NCBI RefSeq assembly: GCF_003660455.1
Contig: NZ_QZVR01000007.1
Coordinates: 62,001 to 126,000, forward strand
Source: Nocardioides ferulae
GTDB taxonomy: Bacteria; Actinomycetota; Actinomycetes; Propionibacteriales; Nocardioidaceae
Reading direction: 5' to 3'
Length of the DNA: 64,000 nucleotides
Of the stretch, positions 40,532-48,847 are shown piece after piece. The position numbers and the translations under genes were made by a program. The notes beneath the pieces were generated by a model, which made no database searches, was not told the DNA's origin, and saw only the letters and a program-made list of their open reading frames with translations. Each line of letters starts with the position of its first letter. The stretch's first letter is position 1.

Positions 40532-41383
40532 TCAGACGTTCGGCGCGACCCGCTGGCCGTCGTCGTCGTACTGCACGTCGGCGAAGTCGATGGCGCGCTT
40601 GAGGTTGGACAGGGCGGTCACCACGACGTTGCCCAGCGGGCCCTCGCGGTCGAGCACCGCGACGGTGCCGACGACCACGCCGTCGATCTCGACCCGGTCG
40701 ACCGCGGAGAGGCCGATCTCGACACCGACCGGGCGTCGCGCGAGGGTGAGCGTGAGGTCGGTGTTGATGTGCTCGACGCCCTTCGAGCCCCAGTTGAGCA
40801 CCAGGCTGGCGCCGTCGGCGCTGGCCGCCGCCGCCTGGAACGGGGTGGCGGGCTCGCCGTGCACGACCGGCACCGCGGTGCTCCACGACTCCTTGCGCGC
40901 GCCGTTCTGGTGCTCGAGGAAGTTCTGCGACCACTCCGCGGAGCTGTGCATGAACGGCACCCGCGGCCGGTCGCTGGGCGGGACGACGTCCTCCGGCGGC
41001 GGTCCGGGCCGCTCGGCCGGGCTCCACAGCTCGCCGGTGCCGGACTCGGTCGGCCGCAGGAAGAGGGCGCTGGCCCGGGCCACGCGGTCCTCGCCCTGGG
41101 TGAGGTCGACGTCGACGAGGCACAGCCGCGAGCTCTGCCGCACCACCTGGGCGCTCACCCGGCCGGGCACCATCCGGGCGGGGCGGAACAGGTCGACGGT
41201 GAACCGGGCCGGCACGAACGCGCCGAGCCCGAGGGCGTCGGTGACCTGCTCGGCGCCGCGGGCGAGCGCGCCGCTGACGGCGACGCCGTGCATCTGGTCC
41301 TTGCTCCAGGCGCTGCACGCCAGGTCGTTGGGGACCAGGAGCGTGTCGTCGTCGCCGTCGAGGTGGAAGTAGCTGATCTGCAC
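40532..41383 (-). CDS. thioesterase family protein (double hotdog, TesB-like)
   Basis: This 283-residue protein matches the acyl-CoA thioesterase-like family of actinobacteria. The first hotdog half contains ARFTVDLFRPARMVPGRV, the second GSKGVEHINTDLTLTLARRP. The usual catalytic Asp/Gln positions are not clear by eye, so activity is not certain. GTG 41383 has a strong GGGGAGGA site upstream. It is divergent from the small protein at 41486. Confidence 0.82.
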   Translation of the reverse strand: MQISYFHLDGDDDTLLVPNDLACSAWSKDQMHGVAVSGALARGAEQVTDALGLGAFVPARFTVDLFRPARMVPGRVSAQVVRQSSRLCLVDVDLTQGEDRVARASALFLRPTESGTGELWSPAERPGPPPEDVVPPSDRPRVPFMHSSAEWSQNFLEHQNGARKESWSTAVPVVHGEPATPFQAAAASADGASLVLNWGSKGVEHINTDLTLTLARRPVGVEIGLSAVDRVEIDGVVVGTVAVLDREGPLGNVVVTALSNLKRAIDFADVQYDDDGQRVAPNV

Positions 41384-41485
41384 GCGCTCATCCTCCCCGA
41401 ACGTCCGGCAGCGTGAGCACGCACACCCGACGTCTGGGACCGAAGACCCTTCTGACACGCCGAGGCGGGAGCGTAGACGGGAGCC

Positions 41486-41698
41486 ATGACGACGCTGCCG
41501 CGCCCGCGCGACCCCCAGGATCACGAGCAGAAGCAGATCCTCCGACTCCACGAGTCTCTGCACGAGCGACTGCCCGACCACCCGGTCGAGGCGATCGAGG
41601 AGCAGGTCGCCCGGGTGTACGAGGAGTACCGCGACTGCCGGGTGCGCGAGTTCCTGCCGATCCTGGTCGAGCGCGAGGTCATGAACCGCCTGGTCTGA
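41486..41698 (+). CDS. three-helix bundle dimerisation domain small protein
   Basis: This 70-residue protein has predicted helices around HEQKQILRLHESLHERL, PVEAIEEQVARVYEEYRDC and FLPILVEREVMNRLV. It resembles the small three-helix-bundle dimerisation proteins common in actinobacteria. Function unknown. It precedes the CYTH-CHAD gene by 74 bp on the same strand and may share its transcript. Confidence 0.8.
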   Translation: MTTLPRPRDPQDHEQKQILRLHESLHERLPDHPVEAIEEQVARVYEEYRDCRVREFLPILVEREVMNRLV

Positions 41699-41772
41699 TC
41701 TGGCCCGTCCGGCGCCGTCACGTCGCTGTGCCAGGATCGCGACGACGGGCTATCGGACCAGCGGAGGGCGAG

Positions 41773-43332
41773 GTGACGGCGGTGTCCGCCAACCGGCAGT
41801 ACGAGGTCGAGCGCAAGTACGACGTCGCGCCCGACGGCGGCGAGGTCCCGGACCTCTCCGGCCTGCCGGAGGTGGCCGAGGTAGCGCCCGCCGAAGAGCT
41901 CGACCAGGTCGCGACCTACTTCGACACCGACGGACTCTCGCTGCTCGCGGCGCGCGTCACGCTGCGCCGCCGGGTCGGCGGGGTCGACGACGGTTGGCAC
42001 CTGAAGCTGCCCGCCGGCGAGGGACGGCGCGAGGAGGTCCACGTGCCGATCGCGGACCCAGACGATGCCGACGAGACGGTGCCCGCCGAGCTGCTGACCC
42101 GGGTCCGGGCGATCGTGCGTGACCGGCCGATGCTCGTGTCGGCCGAGCTGCGCACCCACCGCGTCGCGCACCGGCTCCTGGACGCCGACGGGCAGGTGCT
42201 GGCCGAGCTGTGCGACGACCGCGTAGAGGCCCGCAGCGCCCGGACCGGGGCCGGCGTCGAGCGCTGGCGGGAGTGGGAGCTCGAGCTGGTCGACGGTCCG
42301 CCGGAGCTGTTGGAGGACGCCGAGCCGTTGCTGCTTGCGGCCGGCGCGCACCCCTCGGCCAGCGCCTCGAAGCTGGGCCGGGTGCTCGCCGAAGCGCTGC
42401 CGCCGACCCCGTCGTGGCGCAGCGCGGGCCCGGTCGGCGCGGACGCCTCGACCGGCGAGGTTCTGGTCGGCTACCTGGCCGAGCACCTGCATCGGTTGCA
42501 CGAGGAGGACCGGCGGCTGCGAACGGGCGACCAGGAGGGCGTGCACCAGTTGCGGATCGCGGCCCGCCGGCTGCGCTCGGCCCTGGCGTCGTACGCGCCT
42601 GTCCTCGATCGGGGTGAGGCGCTGGCGCTGCGCGAGGAGTTGCGCTGGCTCGGCGGCGTGCTGTCGGCGGCGCGCGACGCGCAGGTGTCTCGCGAGCGCC
42701 TGCTCGGCCTCGTGGGCGAGCAGGCCGACGAGCTGGTGCTCGGCCCGGTCGCCCGGCGCATCGACGACGAGTTGCGGGCGGCCTTCACCGCGGCCCGCGC
42801 CGCCGCCGAGGAGCAGCTCGACGGCTCGCGCTACTTCCGGCTGCTCGACCGGCTCGAGCGCTTCCTCGACGAGCCGCCGACCCGGCCCGACGCCCGGCAG
42901 CCCGCCGACCGGATGCTGGCGACACTGCTGCGCCGCGACCTGCGGCGGGTGAAGCGCCGACACCGCGCCTACCTGGCCGCCGACTCCCCGGCTCGGCGCG
43001 AGGTGGCCCTGCACGACGTGCGCAAGGCCGCGAAGCGGCTGCGCTACTCGGCCGAGTCCGCCGGCCCGATCGTCGGGGGGCAGGCCGCGCAGCTGTCGTC
43101 GCGGGCGAAGGCGCTGCAGCAGCTGCTCGGCGAGCACCAGGACACCGTCGTGGCCCGCCGCGTGCTGCGTGACCTGGGGGTGCGTGCGCACCTGGCCGGC
43201 GAGAACGGGTTCACGTTCGGGCGGCTGCACGCCCTCGAGGAGGCGCGGGCCGCGGAGCTGGCCGGCCGCTACCCGGGTGTCTACGACGATCTGCCGCCCA
43301 CCTCGGGGCTGCGCTCCTGGCTGAGCGGATGA
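41773..43332 (+). CDS. CYTH and CHAD domain-containing protein
   Basis: This is a 519-residue two-domain protein. The CYTH domain (about residues 5-195) has the diagnostic EVERK motif and Arg/Lys/Glu-rich tunnel strands (LRRRV, WHLKLP), as in triphosphate-tunnel enzymes. The CHAD domain (about 225-510) is helical with paired histidines (EGVHQLRIAARRLRSAL and LHDVRKAAKRLRYS) and binds polyphosphate. A polyphosphate- or triphosphate-handling role is likely. GTG 41773 follows a GGAGGGCGAG site; a longer open frame upstream overlaps the preceding gene. Confidence 0.92.
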   Translation: MTAVSANRQYEVERKYDVAPDGGEVPDLSGLPEVAEVAPAEELDQVATYFDTDGLSLLAARVTLRRRVGGVDDGWHLKLPAGEGRREEVHVPIADPDDADETVPAELLTRVRAIVRDRPMLVSAELRTHRVAHRLLDADGQVLAELCDDRVEARSARTGAGVERWREWELELVDGPPELLEDAEPLLLAAGAHPSASASKLGRVLAEALPPTPSWRSAGPVGADASTGEVLVGYLAEHLHRLHEEDRRLRTGDQEGVHQLRIAARRLRSALASYAPVLDRGEALALREELRWLGGVLSAARDAQVSRERLLGLVGEQADELVLGPVARRIDDELRAAFTAARAAAEEQLDGSRYFRLLDRLERFLDEPPTRPDARQPADRMLATLLRRDLRRVKRRHRAYLAADSPARREVALHDVRKAAKRLRYSAESAGPIVGGQAAQLSSRAKALQQLLGEHQDTVVARRVLRDLGVRAHLAGENGFTFGRLHALEEARAAELAGRYPGVYDDLPPTSGLRSWLSG

Positions 43333-43340
43333 GCGGATGT

Positions 43341-43377
43341 GCGGCCCGCGAGCCTCCCCCCAGGCTCGCGAGGCCGC
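43341..43377 (+). terminator. terminator of the CYTH-CHAD gene
   Basis: A 15-bp stem (43341-43355 with 43362-43377) contains one single-base bulge and a CCCCCC loop. It begins 9 nt after the stop codon. Confidence 0.75.
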
Positions 43378-43504
43378 TATCTGAATTCGTATGCCCCACG
43401 GGCCTCACCGACCAGCGGAAACGGGCAATCCGGACAATCCCGAACAGCCGGTGAGCCGGCGCGCCGCTGGTTAGGATCCCCCCAGAGGCAGGTGGAGGCC
43501 ACAG

Positions 43505-44506
43505 GTGAAGGCGGGGCGAACGGTGGAGACGAGCGAGACACAGGTCGACTCCCCGCACCGCGTCACCTGGGACCTGTTGGCCACCGAGCTGCAGTCCCTG
43601 CGGCGGAGCGCCGGCGACCCGTCGTACGCCGAGATCGCACGCCGGATCAGCGAGCGACGGCTGGGCGACGGTGCGACCGAGCACGCGGCCCGCGTCGCCC
43701 GCACCACCGTCTACGACGCCTTCCGCACCGGGCGCGCGCGGGTCAACCTCGGCCTGGTCCGCGAGATCGCCTCGGCGCTCGGCGCCGACGACGCCCTGGT
43801 CGACGGGTGGGTGGCCCGCTGCCGGGAGGACGACCGTCCGGCCGAGGCCACAGGCGTGTCGGTCCCGGTGGCGGTGCCGGCCGAAGCGGCCACCATCGAC
43901 GTGCCCGAACCGGCTCCGCCCCCGGCCCGCCGCCACGTCCTGCTGCTGATGCTGGCCTGCGTCGCGGTGAACCTGCTCGGGCGGTCCTTCGTCGACCTCT
44001 TCCACCTGCCGATCTTCCTCGACATGGTCGGCACCGCGATCGCAGCGATCGCACTCGGCCCCTGGCGCGGCGCCGCCGTCGGCCTGGCCACCAACCTCAT
44101 CGGGGTGCTGCCCAGCGGCGCCGAGTCGATCCCGTTCGCCGCGGTCAACGTGCTGGGCGCGCTGGTCTGGGGCTATGGCGTGCACCGGTTCCGGCTCGGG
44201 TTGACCCTGGCTCGGTTCTTCCTGCTCAGCGTGCTGGCCGCGGTGGCGTGCAGCCTGGTCGCGGTGCCGATCCTGGTCTTCCTCTACGGAGGCTTCACCA
44301 GCGGGCACGGCGACGAGCACATCGTGGCCACGTTCCTGGAGCTGACCCAGCAGCTCTACCTGGCGGTGAGCGTCTCCAACCTGCTGGTGTCGATGGCCGA
44401 CAAGCTGATCAGCGGGTTCGTCGCGCTGGTCGCGATCTCGGCCCTCCCGCTCGCGATGCGAGCCGGGCTGCCGCTGGTCCTCGCCGACGCCGGCGACCGG
44501 CGCTGA
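43505..44506 (+). CDS. HTH domain fused to ECF S-component-like membrane domain
   Basis: This is a 333-residue chimera. Residues 20-105 form a helix-turn-helix region (PSYAEIARRISERRLG, then ARTTVYDAFRTGRARVNLGL). After a Pro/Ala-rich linker, residues 143-330 hold about six hydrophobic helices. These include LPIFLDMVGTAIAAIALGPW and GAAVGLATNLIGVL, which look like the small-molecule-binding S component of ECF transporters. It could be a membrane-bound one-component regulator or a scaffold. No EcfA/EcfT genes are adjacent. GTG 43505 has GGAGG six bases upstream. Confidence 0.8.
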   Translation: MKAGRTVETSETQVDSPHRVTWDLLATELQSLRRSAGDPSYAEIARRISERRLGDGATEHAARVARTTVYDAFRTGRARVNLGLVREIASALGADDALVDGWVARCREDDRPAEATGVSVPVAVPAEAATIDVPEPAPPPARRHVLLLMLACVAVNLLGRSFVDLFHLPIFLDMVGTAIAAIALGPWRGAAVGLATNLIGVLPSGAESIPFAAVNVLGALVWGYGVHRFRLGLTLARFFLLSVLAAVACSLVAVPILVFLYGGFTSGHGDEHIVATFLELTQQLYLAVSVSNLLVSMADKLISGFVALVAISALPLAMRAGLPLVLADAGDRR

Positions 44507-44521
44507 CCAGCTCGGGACCAC

Positions 44522-44552
44522 CGGAGGCCGGGGAGCGGCTCCCCGGCCTCCG
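44522..44552. terminator. bidirectional terminator between HTH-membrane gene and rpf-like gene
   Basis: A perfect 14-bp stem (44522-44535 with 44539-44552) has a 3-nt CGG loop and lies between two converging genes. Confidence 0.8.
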
Positions 44553-44584
44553 ATGATGGCGTCAGGGACGCCGCGGCGGCAGGG

Positions 44585-45526
44585 TCACAGCAGGCGGCCG
44601 CAGTGCGGCCACGGCGACCGGCCGCGCTTCTTGTAGAGCAGCTTGGCGCGGTAGGTCTGCTCCTCCGCGGAGGCGCGGTGGGCCAGGCCGCTGCCGCCGA
44701 CGCTGTGCCAGGTGCCGGCGTCGAACTGGTAGAGCCCGTAGTAGCCGGCCGGGTTGACCGCGCGAGGGTTGCCGGAGGACTCGCAGTTCGCCAGCGCCCG
44801 CCAGTTCAGCCCGTCGGCGCCGGGGACGCTCCCCCACCGCTTGCCGACCAGGACGCGGCGCGGCCGGGGCGAACGGACCTGCTGGCGGCGGATGTCGGTG
44901 TCGACCTTGACCCCGTTGTGGAAGGTGCGCTTGATCCGCACCACTCGGATGCCGGCCCGGCCCGGGCGGACCACGCGGCGCTCGCCGGGGGCGAGGTGGT
45001 CGACGGCCCGGGTGATGGTGCGCTGGCGGAACCGCTCACGGCGCTCGGTGACGCCGGTGCGCACCCTGATCACCTGGACGGCGTCGCCGTCGCGCAGCTT
45101 GCGGCGCGGCCCGTGCGGGACGCGGCGGCCGTCGCGGAGCAGGCGCACCAGGTCGCCTCGACCGACCTCGACGCCCTCGGAGCGCACCAGGTAGACCGGG
45201 AAGCTGCGGCTGGTCTGCACCCGCCGGACGGGCTGGCGGCCGACCTTCAGCCGGACCAGGGTCGTGGGGACGGTCGCCTCGGCGGCCTGCGGGTCGGCAG
45301 CCTCGGTGGCCGGAGCCGGCTCGGGGCTGGGCGTCGGCTCCTGCGCCGAGGCGGCGCCGGGAGCCAGGGTGATGCCGGCGGCGGCCGCGGCGATCGCCGC
45401 CATGCCGCGTCGCAGCTGGCCTGTGGTGGACGGTCGGGCAGGGGTGTGGGGGCGCAGAGACAATGCGCTGACCTCGCTCTGTGTCGTTCTCGACGCCTGC
45501 CGACTGCGGTGAGTCCCCGGGGGCAC
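44585..45526 (-). CDS. resuscitation-promoting-factor-like protein with G5 domain
   Basis: This is a 313-residue exported cell-wall lytic protein. A signal region (MAAIAAAAAGITLAPGAASA, residues 42-61) is followed by an acidic Pro/Ala linker. A DUF348-like part and a G5 domain come next (to about residue 230). The C-terminal transglycosylase-like Rpf domain has the catalytic Glu in ANCESSGNP, NPAGYYGLYQFD and the paired Cys in WPHCGRLL. It should cleave peptidoglycan glycan strands during growth or resuscitation. The start is uncertain: TTG 45463 has a better-spaced GAGG site than GTG 45526. Confidence 0.9.
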   Translation of the reverse strand: MPPGTHRSRQASRTTQSEVSALSLRPHTPARPSTTGQLRRGMAAIAAAAAGITLAPGAASAQEPTPSPEPAPATEAADPQAAEATVPTTLVRLKVGRQPVRRVQTSRSFPVYLVRSEGVEVGRGDLVRLLRDGRRVPHGPRRKLRDGDAVQVIRVRTGVTERRERFRQRTITRAVDHLAPGERRVVRPGRAGIRVVRIKRTFHNGVKVDTDIRRQQVRSPRPRRVLVGKRWGSVPGADGLNWRALANCESSGNPRAVNPAGYYGLYQFDAGTWHSVGGSGLAHRASAEEQTYRAKLLYKKRGRSPWPHCGRLL

Positions 45527-45652
45527 GACGGTGGGCCCCCGGCAGGCGTCCGGGCACGACTGGCCACAACACCCGGTCCAGACCAGGGCATTCCGTCTCG
45601 TGACGTGACCTGGGACGCACCGGGCTGCCCGGCGGCGGGCCAGGCTGGCGGC

Positions 45653-46408
45653 TCAGGCCGGCGGGTCGGCGGCCGCGGCGAGGTCGCGCACGGCGTACCG
45701 GTGGTGCTCCCACTCCTCGCCCAGGATGACGTGCAGGCACGAGCGCACGGTCTCGGGGTGCTCGGGGTTCCAGGGATTGCGACGCGGCTCGTCGAGCAAC
45801 TCGGTGGTGATCGAGTCCAGGAAGCCACGCACGGCGGCGACGCGGCCGGCTCGCGCGTCCAGCACCTCGGCGTACGACGGCTGCTCGGTCGCGAAGACCG
45901 ACAGGTCGTAGCCGTCGGTCTCGTACTCGGCGTTCGGGACGCCGAGCGGGTGGAAGGGCTGGCTGCGCTCGAGGATCGCCCGGCCCAGCCACACGTCGGT
46001 GGCCATGACCAGGTGCCGCAGGGTCTGCGCGAAGGACCACTCGCCGTCGACCGAGACGTCGACGGTCCCGGGCGGCATGGCCGCGACCCGGTCGAGGGTC
46101 GCCGCCCAGGTGCGCTCGACCGCCGCCCAGGCACTGCGCAGGCCCTCCGGGGTCTCGGCGCGGCGCTGGTCGCGGCCGGGGAAGCGGCGGTCCAGCTCGG
46201 CGTCGACCAACGGTGCGACGTCGACGCCGTTGACCAGCAGGGAGCCGCCGACCTCGCCCAGCCACGGGGCGTCGATGTCGGCGCCCTGGACGTCGACGCC
46301 GCGCATGACGGCGCCGGACAGGTCGGCTCTGACGAAGCGGGCCCCGCTGAGGTCGGCGTCGACGAACGCTCGGGGCTGGGATCCGGCGGGATCGGTGGTC
46401 GTGTCCAT
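45653..46408 (-). CDS. DinB family protein with pentapeptide-repeat N-terminus
   Basis: This is a 251-residue protein. Residues 14-50 contain pentapeptide-like repeats (FVDADLSGARFVRADLSGAV). Residues 75-245 form a DinB/MDMPI-type four-helix bundle, with SFAQTLRHLVMATDVWLGRA and a C-terminal HVILGEEWEHHRYAVRDL. Histidines sit where these thiol-dependent or metal-binding proteins hold their metal. The enzymatic role is unknown. ATG 46408 starts just before the repeats. Confidence 0.88.
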   Translation of the reverse strand: MDTTTDPAGSQPRAFVDADLSGARFVRADLSGAVMRGVDVQGADIDAPWLGEVGGSLLVNGVDVAPLVDAELDRRFPGRDQRRAETPEGLRSAWAAVERTWAATLDRVAAMPPGTVDVSVDGEWSFAQTLRHLVMATDVWLGRAILERSQPFHPLGVPNAEYETDGYDLSVFATEQPSYAEVLDARAGRVAAVRGFLDSITTELLDEPRRNPWNPEHPETVRSCLHVILGEEWEHHRYAVRDLAAAADPPA

Positions 46409-46460
46409 GGCGCCAATCTCGCACCCCTGACCGCGCGGGATCCAGAGCTGCACAGGCGAA

Positions 46461-46489
46461 CGGCCCGGCACCCTCCGGGTGCCGGGCCG
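46461..46489 (-). terminator. terminator of the secreted coiled-coil gene
   Basis: A perfect 13-bp stem (46461-46473 with 46477-46489) has a TCC loop and lies 40 nt beyond the stop codon at 46529 on the minus strand. Confidence 0.8.
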
Positions 46490-46528
46490 CTCGGGACTCA
46501 GCAGATCACTCTGTCCTGATCAGCTCGA

Positions 46529-46936
46529 TCAGGGAGTGGTCTCGACCTCGTCCTCTCCCTCCTGCTCGGCGGTGCACTGCTCGAGGCGCTCGTTCGCCTT
46601 GGCGAGCCGCTGGACCTGTGCCTTCTTGGCCTTGGCGGCCTTCTCCTTCTTCTCCTTGGCCTCCCGCAGCGCAGCGCGGGCCTCGGCCTTCTCGGAGCGC
46701 TTGTCGGCCTCCGCGACGTCCTCCTTGGCCTCGGCGACCTTCTCCTTCTGCTTCTCGAAGACCGCGGTCACCCGGGCGAGGGCGGCCTCGGCCTTCTCGA
46801 CCTGGGTCTCCTCCGTGGCGCAGGGGTTCTCCTCGGGGGCGGGCGCAGGGGCCTCGTCGGCGTACGCGACCGGGCCGGCGACGGCGAGGGCCACGCCGGA
46901 GACGAGGGCGGCGGTGGTGAGACGAATGCGGTGCAT
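46529..46936 (-). CDS. small secreted coiled-coil protein
   Basis: This 135-residue protein has a clear signal peptide (residues 1-26, ending PVAYADE). A short acidic segment with a Cys (ENPCATEE) follows, then a charged coiled coil rich in Lys, Glu and Ala (about residues 45-115), and a second Cys (RLEQCTAE). The two cysteines could tie the ends of a helical hairpin together. Family unknown. It is divergent from the heliorhodopsin gene across 128 bp, so the two may share regulation. Confidence 0.85.
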   Translation of the reverse strand: MHRIRLTTAALVSGVALAVAGPVAYADEAPAPAPEENPCATEETQVEKAEAALARVTAVFEKQKEKVAEAKEDVAEADKRSEKAEARAALREAKEKKEKAAKAKKAQVQRLAKANERLEQCTAEQEGEDEVETTP

Positions 46937-47064
46937 GTTTGGGACTCCTCGTTGGGGGCGGTGCTCTGCGCGAAAGCGCCTTCACCTCATGCCTGTCGTG
47001 GACCATCGCCGTTGTTACGTCTCGAATCGAAGTCGTGCGGACCCGGGCCGACTACGGTCGGCTC

Positions 47065-47880
47065 ATGACCTCCTCGACTGCTGGCTCGACCGCTGGCTCG
47101 ACCGCTGGCTCGATCCCGGATCCGATCCCGGCGGCGCGCCAGCGGGGTCTGCGCAGGTTCAACCTGGTCGCCGCGGCGCTGCACCTGGTGCAGGCGGTCG
47201 CGGTGGTCGCGCTGGCGACCGACTTCGCACTGCCGGTCACGGCCAGCTACCTGGCCGGCCCGCCGGGCACCGACCCGCAGGAGCCGACGGTGCTGTTCGA
47301 CCTGCCGACCGGCCTGGCGGTGGCGGCGTTCCTGGCGCTCTCCTCGCTCGCCCACGTCCTGGTCTCGACGCTGTGGTGGCGCGGCTACGTCGGCGATCTG
47401 GCACGGGGCATCAACCGGGCGCGCTGGGTGGAGTACTCCTTGTCGTCCTCGCTGATGATGGTGGTGATCGCCCAGCTGGTGGGGATCGCCGACGTCACCG
47501 CACTGCTGGCGATCGTGGGCGTGAACGCGTCGATGATCCTGTTCGGGTGGCTGCAGGAGAAGTACGAGGCGCCGGGCACGGGTGGCTGGCTGCCGTTCTG
47601 GTTCGGCTGCATCGCCGGCGCGGTGCCCTGGATCGCGGTGGTGGTGTACGTCGTCGCGCCGCAGTCGCCGTCGGAGGCGAGCCCGCCGGGCTTCGTCTAC
47701 GCGATCGTGGTCTCGCTGTTCTGCTTCTTCAACATCTTCGCGCTCAACCAGTGGCTGCAGTACCGCGCTCGCGGGCGCTGGGCCGACTACCTGTTCGGTG
47801 AGAACGTCTACATCGTGCTCAGCCTGGTGGCGAAGTCGCTGCTGGCCTGGCAGGTCTTCGGCGGGACGCTCGCCGGGTAG
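47065..47880 (+). CDS. heliorhodopsin
   Basis: This is a 271-residue seven-helix photoreceptor. Family landmarks are clear: RARWVEYSLSSSLM with counter-ion Glu123, FGVNASMILFGWLQEKYEAP-like residues 151-170 (here VGVNASMILFGW), PFWFGCIAGAVPWI, and SLVAKSLLAWQVF with retinal-binding Lys257. The order and spacing match heliorhodopsin 48C12. The protein sits in the membrane in the orientation opposite to type 1 rhodopsins. It is thought to be a light sensor or enzyme regulator, not a pump. ATG 47065 adds a Ser-Thr-Ala-Gly repeat tail. No ribosome binding site is clear; a hairpin (47047-47062) abuts the start. No retinal-synthesis gene is nearby. Confidence 0.95.
   Translation: MTSSTAGSTAGSTAGSIPDPIPAARQRGLRRFNLVAAALHLVQAVAVVALATDFALPVTASYLAGPPGTDPQEPTVLFDLPTGLAVAAFLALSSLAHVLVSTLWWRGYVGDLARGINRARWVEYSLSSSLMMVVIAQLVGIADVTALLAIVGVNASMILFGWLQEKYEAPGTGGWLPFWFGCIAGAVPWIAVVVYVVAPQSPSEASPPGFVYAIVVSLFCFFNIFALNQWLQYRARGRWADYLFGENVYIVLSLVAKSLLAWQVFGGTLAG
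47074..47109 (+). repeat. three 12-bp tandem repeats in the heliorhodopsin N-terminus
   Basis: Three consecutive TCGACYGCTGGC units encode a repeated Ser-Thr-Ala-Gly motif. The unit is a multiple of three, so copy changes would lengthen the tail without shifting the frame. Confidence 0.85.
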
Positions 47881-47939
47881 GGCGCGGAGGCGGCTACCGT
47901 GGGCGTTCCGGTCCGACGACCACCCCGAGGGTGACCACG

Positions 47940-48824
47940 ATGGCGCACATGGCTCCGCACCAGGTCGTGCTCCACGGCCACGAGCTCTCCTACGTCGACA
48001 GCGGATCCGACTCCGGCCCCGTGCTGCTCTTCATCCACGGGATCCTCGGCTCCCAGCGACAGTGGACCCACCTGGTCGACGACCTGGACGACGACCACCG
48101 GGTGCTCATCCCCGACCTCTTCGGCCACGGCGAGTCGGCAAAGCCGGTGGGCGACTACTCGCTCAGCGCGCACGCCGCGACGCTGCGCGACCTGCTCGAC
48201 CACCTCGACATCGAGCGGGTCACCCTCGTCGGGCACTCGCTCGGCGGCGGCATCGCGATGCAGTTCTTCTACCTCTTCCCGGAGCGGGTCGACCGCCTGG
48301 TGCTGGTCGCCAGCGGTGGCCTGGGCCGCGAGGTCAACCTGGTCCTGCGCTCCGCGACGCTCCCCGGCGCCGCCCAGGTGCTCAGCGTGATCGCCTCCGC
48401 GCCGGTGCTCTCCCGGATGGAGGCCCTGGGCCGCGGCGCGACCAAGGTCGGCTGGCGGCCCGGGTCCGACATCAACGCGATCTGGCGCGGCTTCAGCTCG
48501 CTCGGCGACCGGGAGAGCCGGCAGGCCTTCCTGGCCACCACCCGGGCCGTGATCGACATCGGTGGGCAGACCATCAGCGCGCACGGTCACCTCGAGGACG
48601 TCGTGCCCTGCCCCACGATGATCGTGTGGGGCTCCAAGGACCGGATGATCCCGGCCTGGCACGCGATCAGCGCCCAGCGCGCGGTGCCCGAGTGCCGGGT
48701 CGAGCTGTTCGAGGGCGCGGGCCACTTCCCGCACCTCGACGACCCGGACCGGTTCGCGCGCGTGCTGCGGGAGTTCATCGCCGACGACGCGGAGGCCGAG
48801 CGGCCGGACCGGCCGGGGGCCTGA
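47940..48824 (+). CDS. alpha/beta-fold hydrolase
   Basis: This is a 294-residue enzyme with an oxyanion-hole region FIHGILGSQRQW, nucleophile elbow GHSLGGG (Ser), Asp in WGSKDRMIP and catalytic His in GAGHFPHLDDP. It has no signal peptide. The family includes esterases, lipases and C-C hydrolases, and the substrate cannot be assigned. The gene lies 59 bp after the heliorhodopsin gene on the same strand and could be co-transcribed. ATG 47940 has a GAGGG site eight bases upstream. Confidence 0.92.
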   Translation: MAHMAPHQVVLHGHELSYVDSGSDSGPVLLFIHGILGSQRQWTHLVDDLDDDHRVLIPDLFGHGESAKPVGDYSLSAHAATLRDLLDHLDIERVTLVGHSLGGGIAMQFFYLFPERVDRLVLVASGGLGREVNLVLRSATLPGAAQVLSVIASAPVLSRMEALGRGATKVGWRPGSDINAIWRGFSSLGDRESRQAFLATTRAVIDIGGQTISAHGHLEDVVPCPTMIVWGSKDRMIPAWHAISAQRAVPECRVELFEGAGHFPHLDDPDRFARVLREFIADDAEAERPDRPGA

Positions 48825-48847
48825 CGCCTCCAAACGTCGGGACCGAC

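Noticed and set aside
45527..45652. c-di-AMP (ydaO-type) riboswitch upstream of the rpf-like gene
   Set aside because: Such riboswitches often precede actinobacterial rpf genes, but none of the conserved words of that RNA is present in the 126-bp leader.
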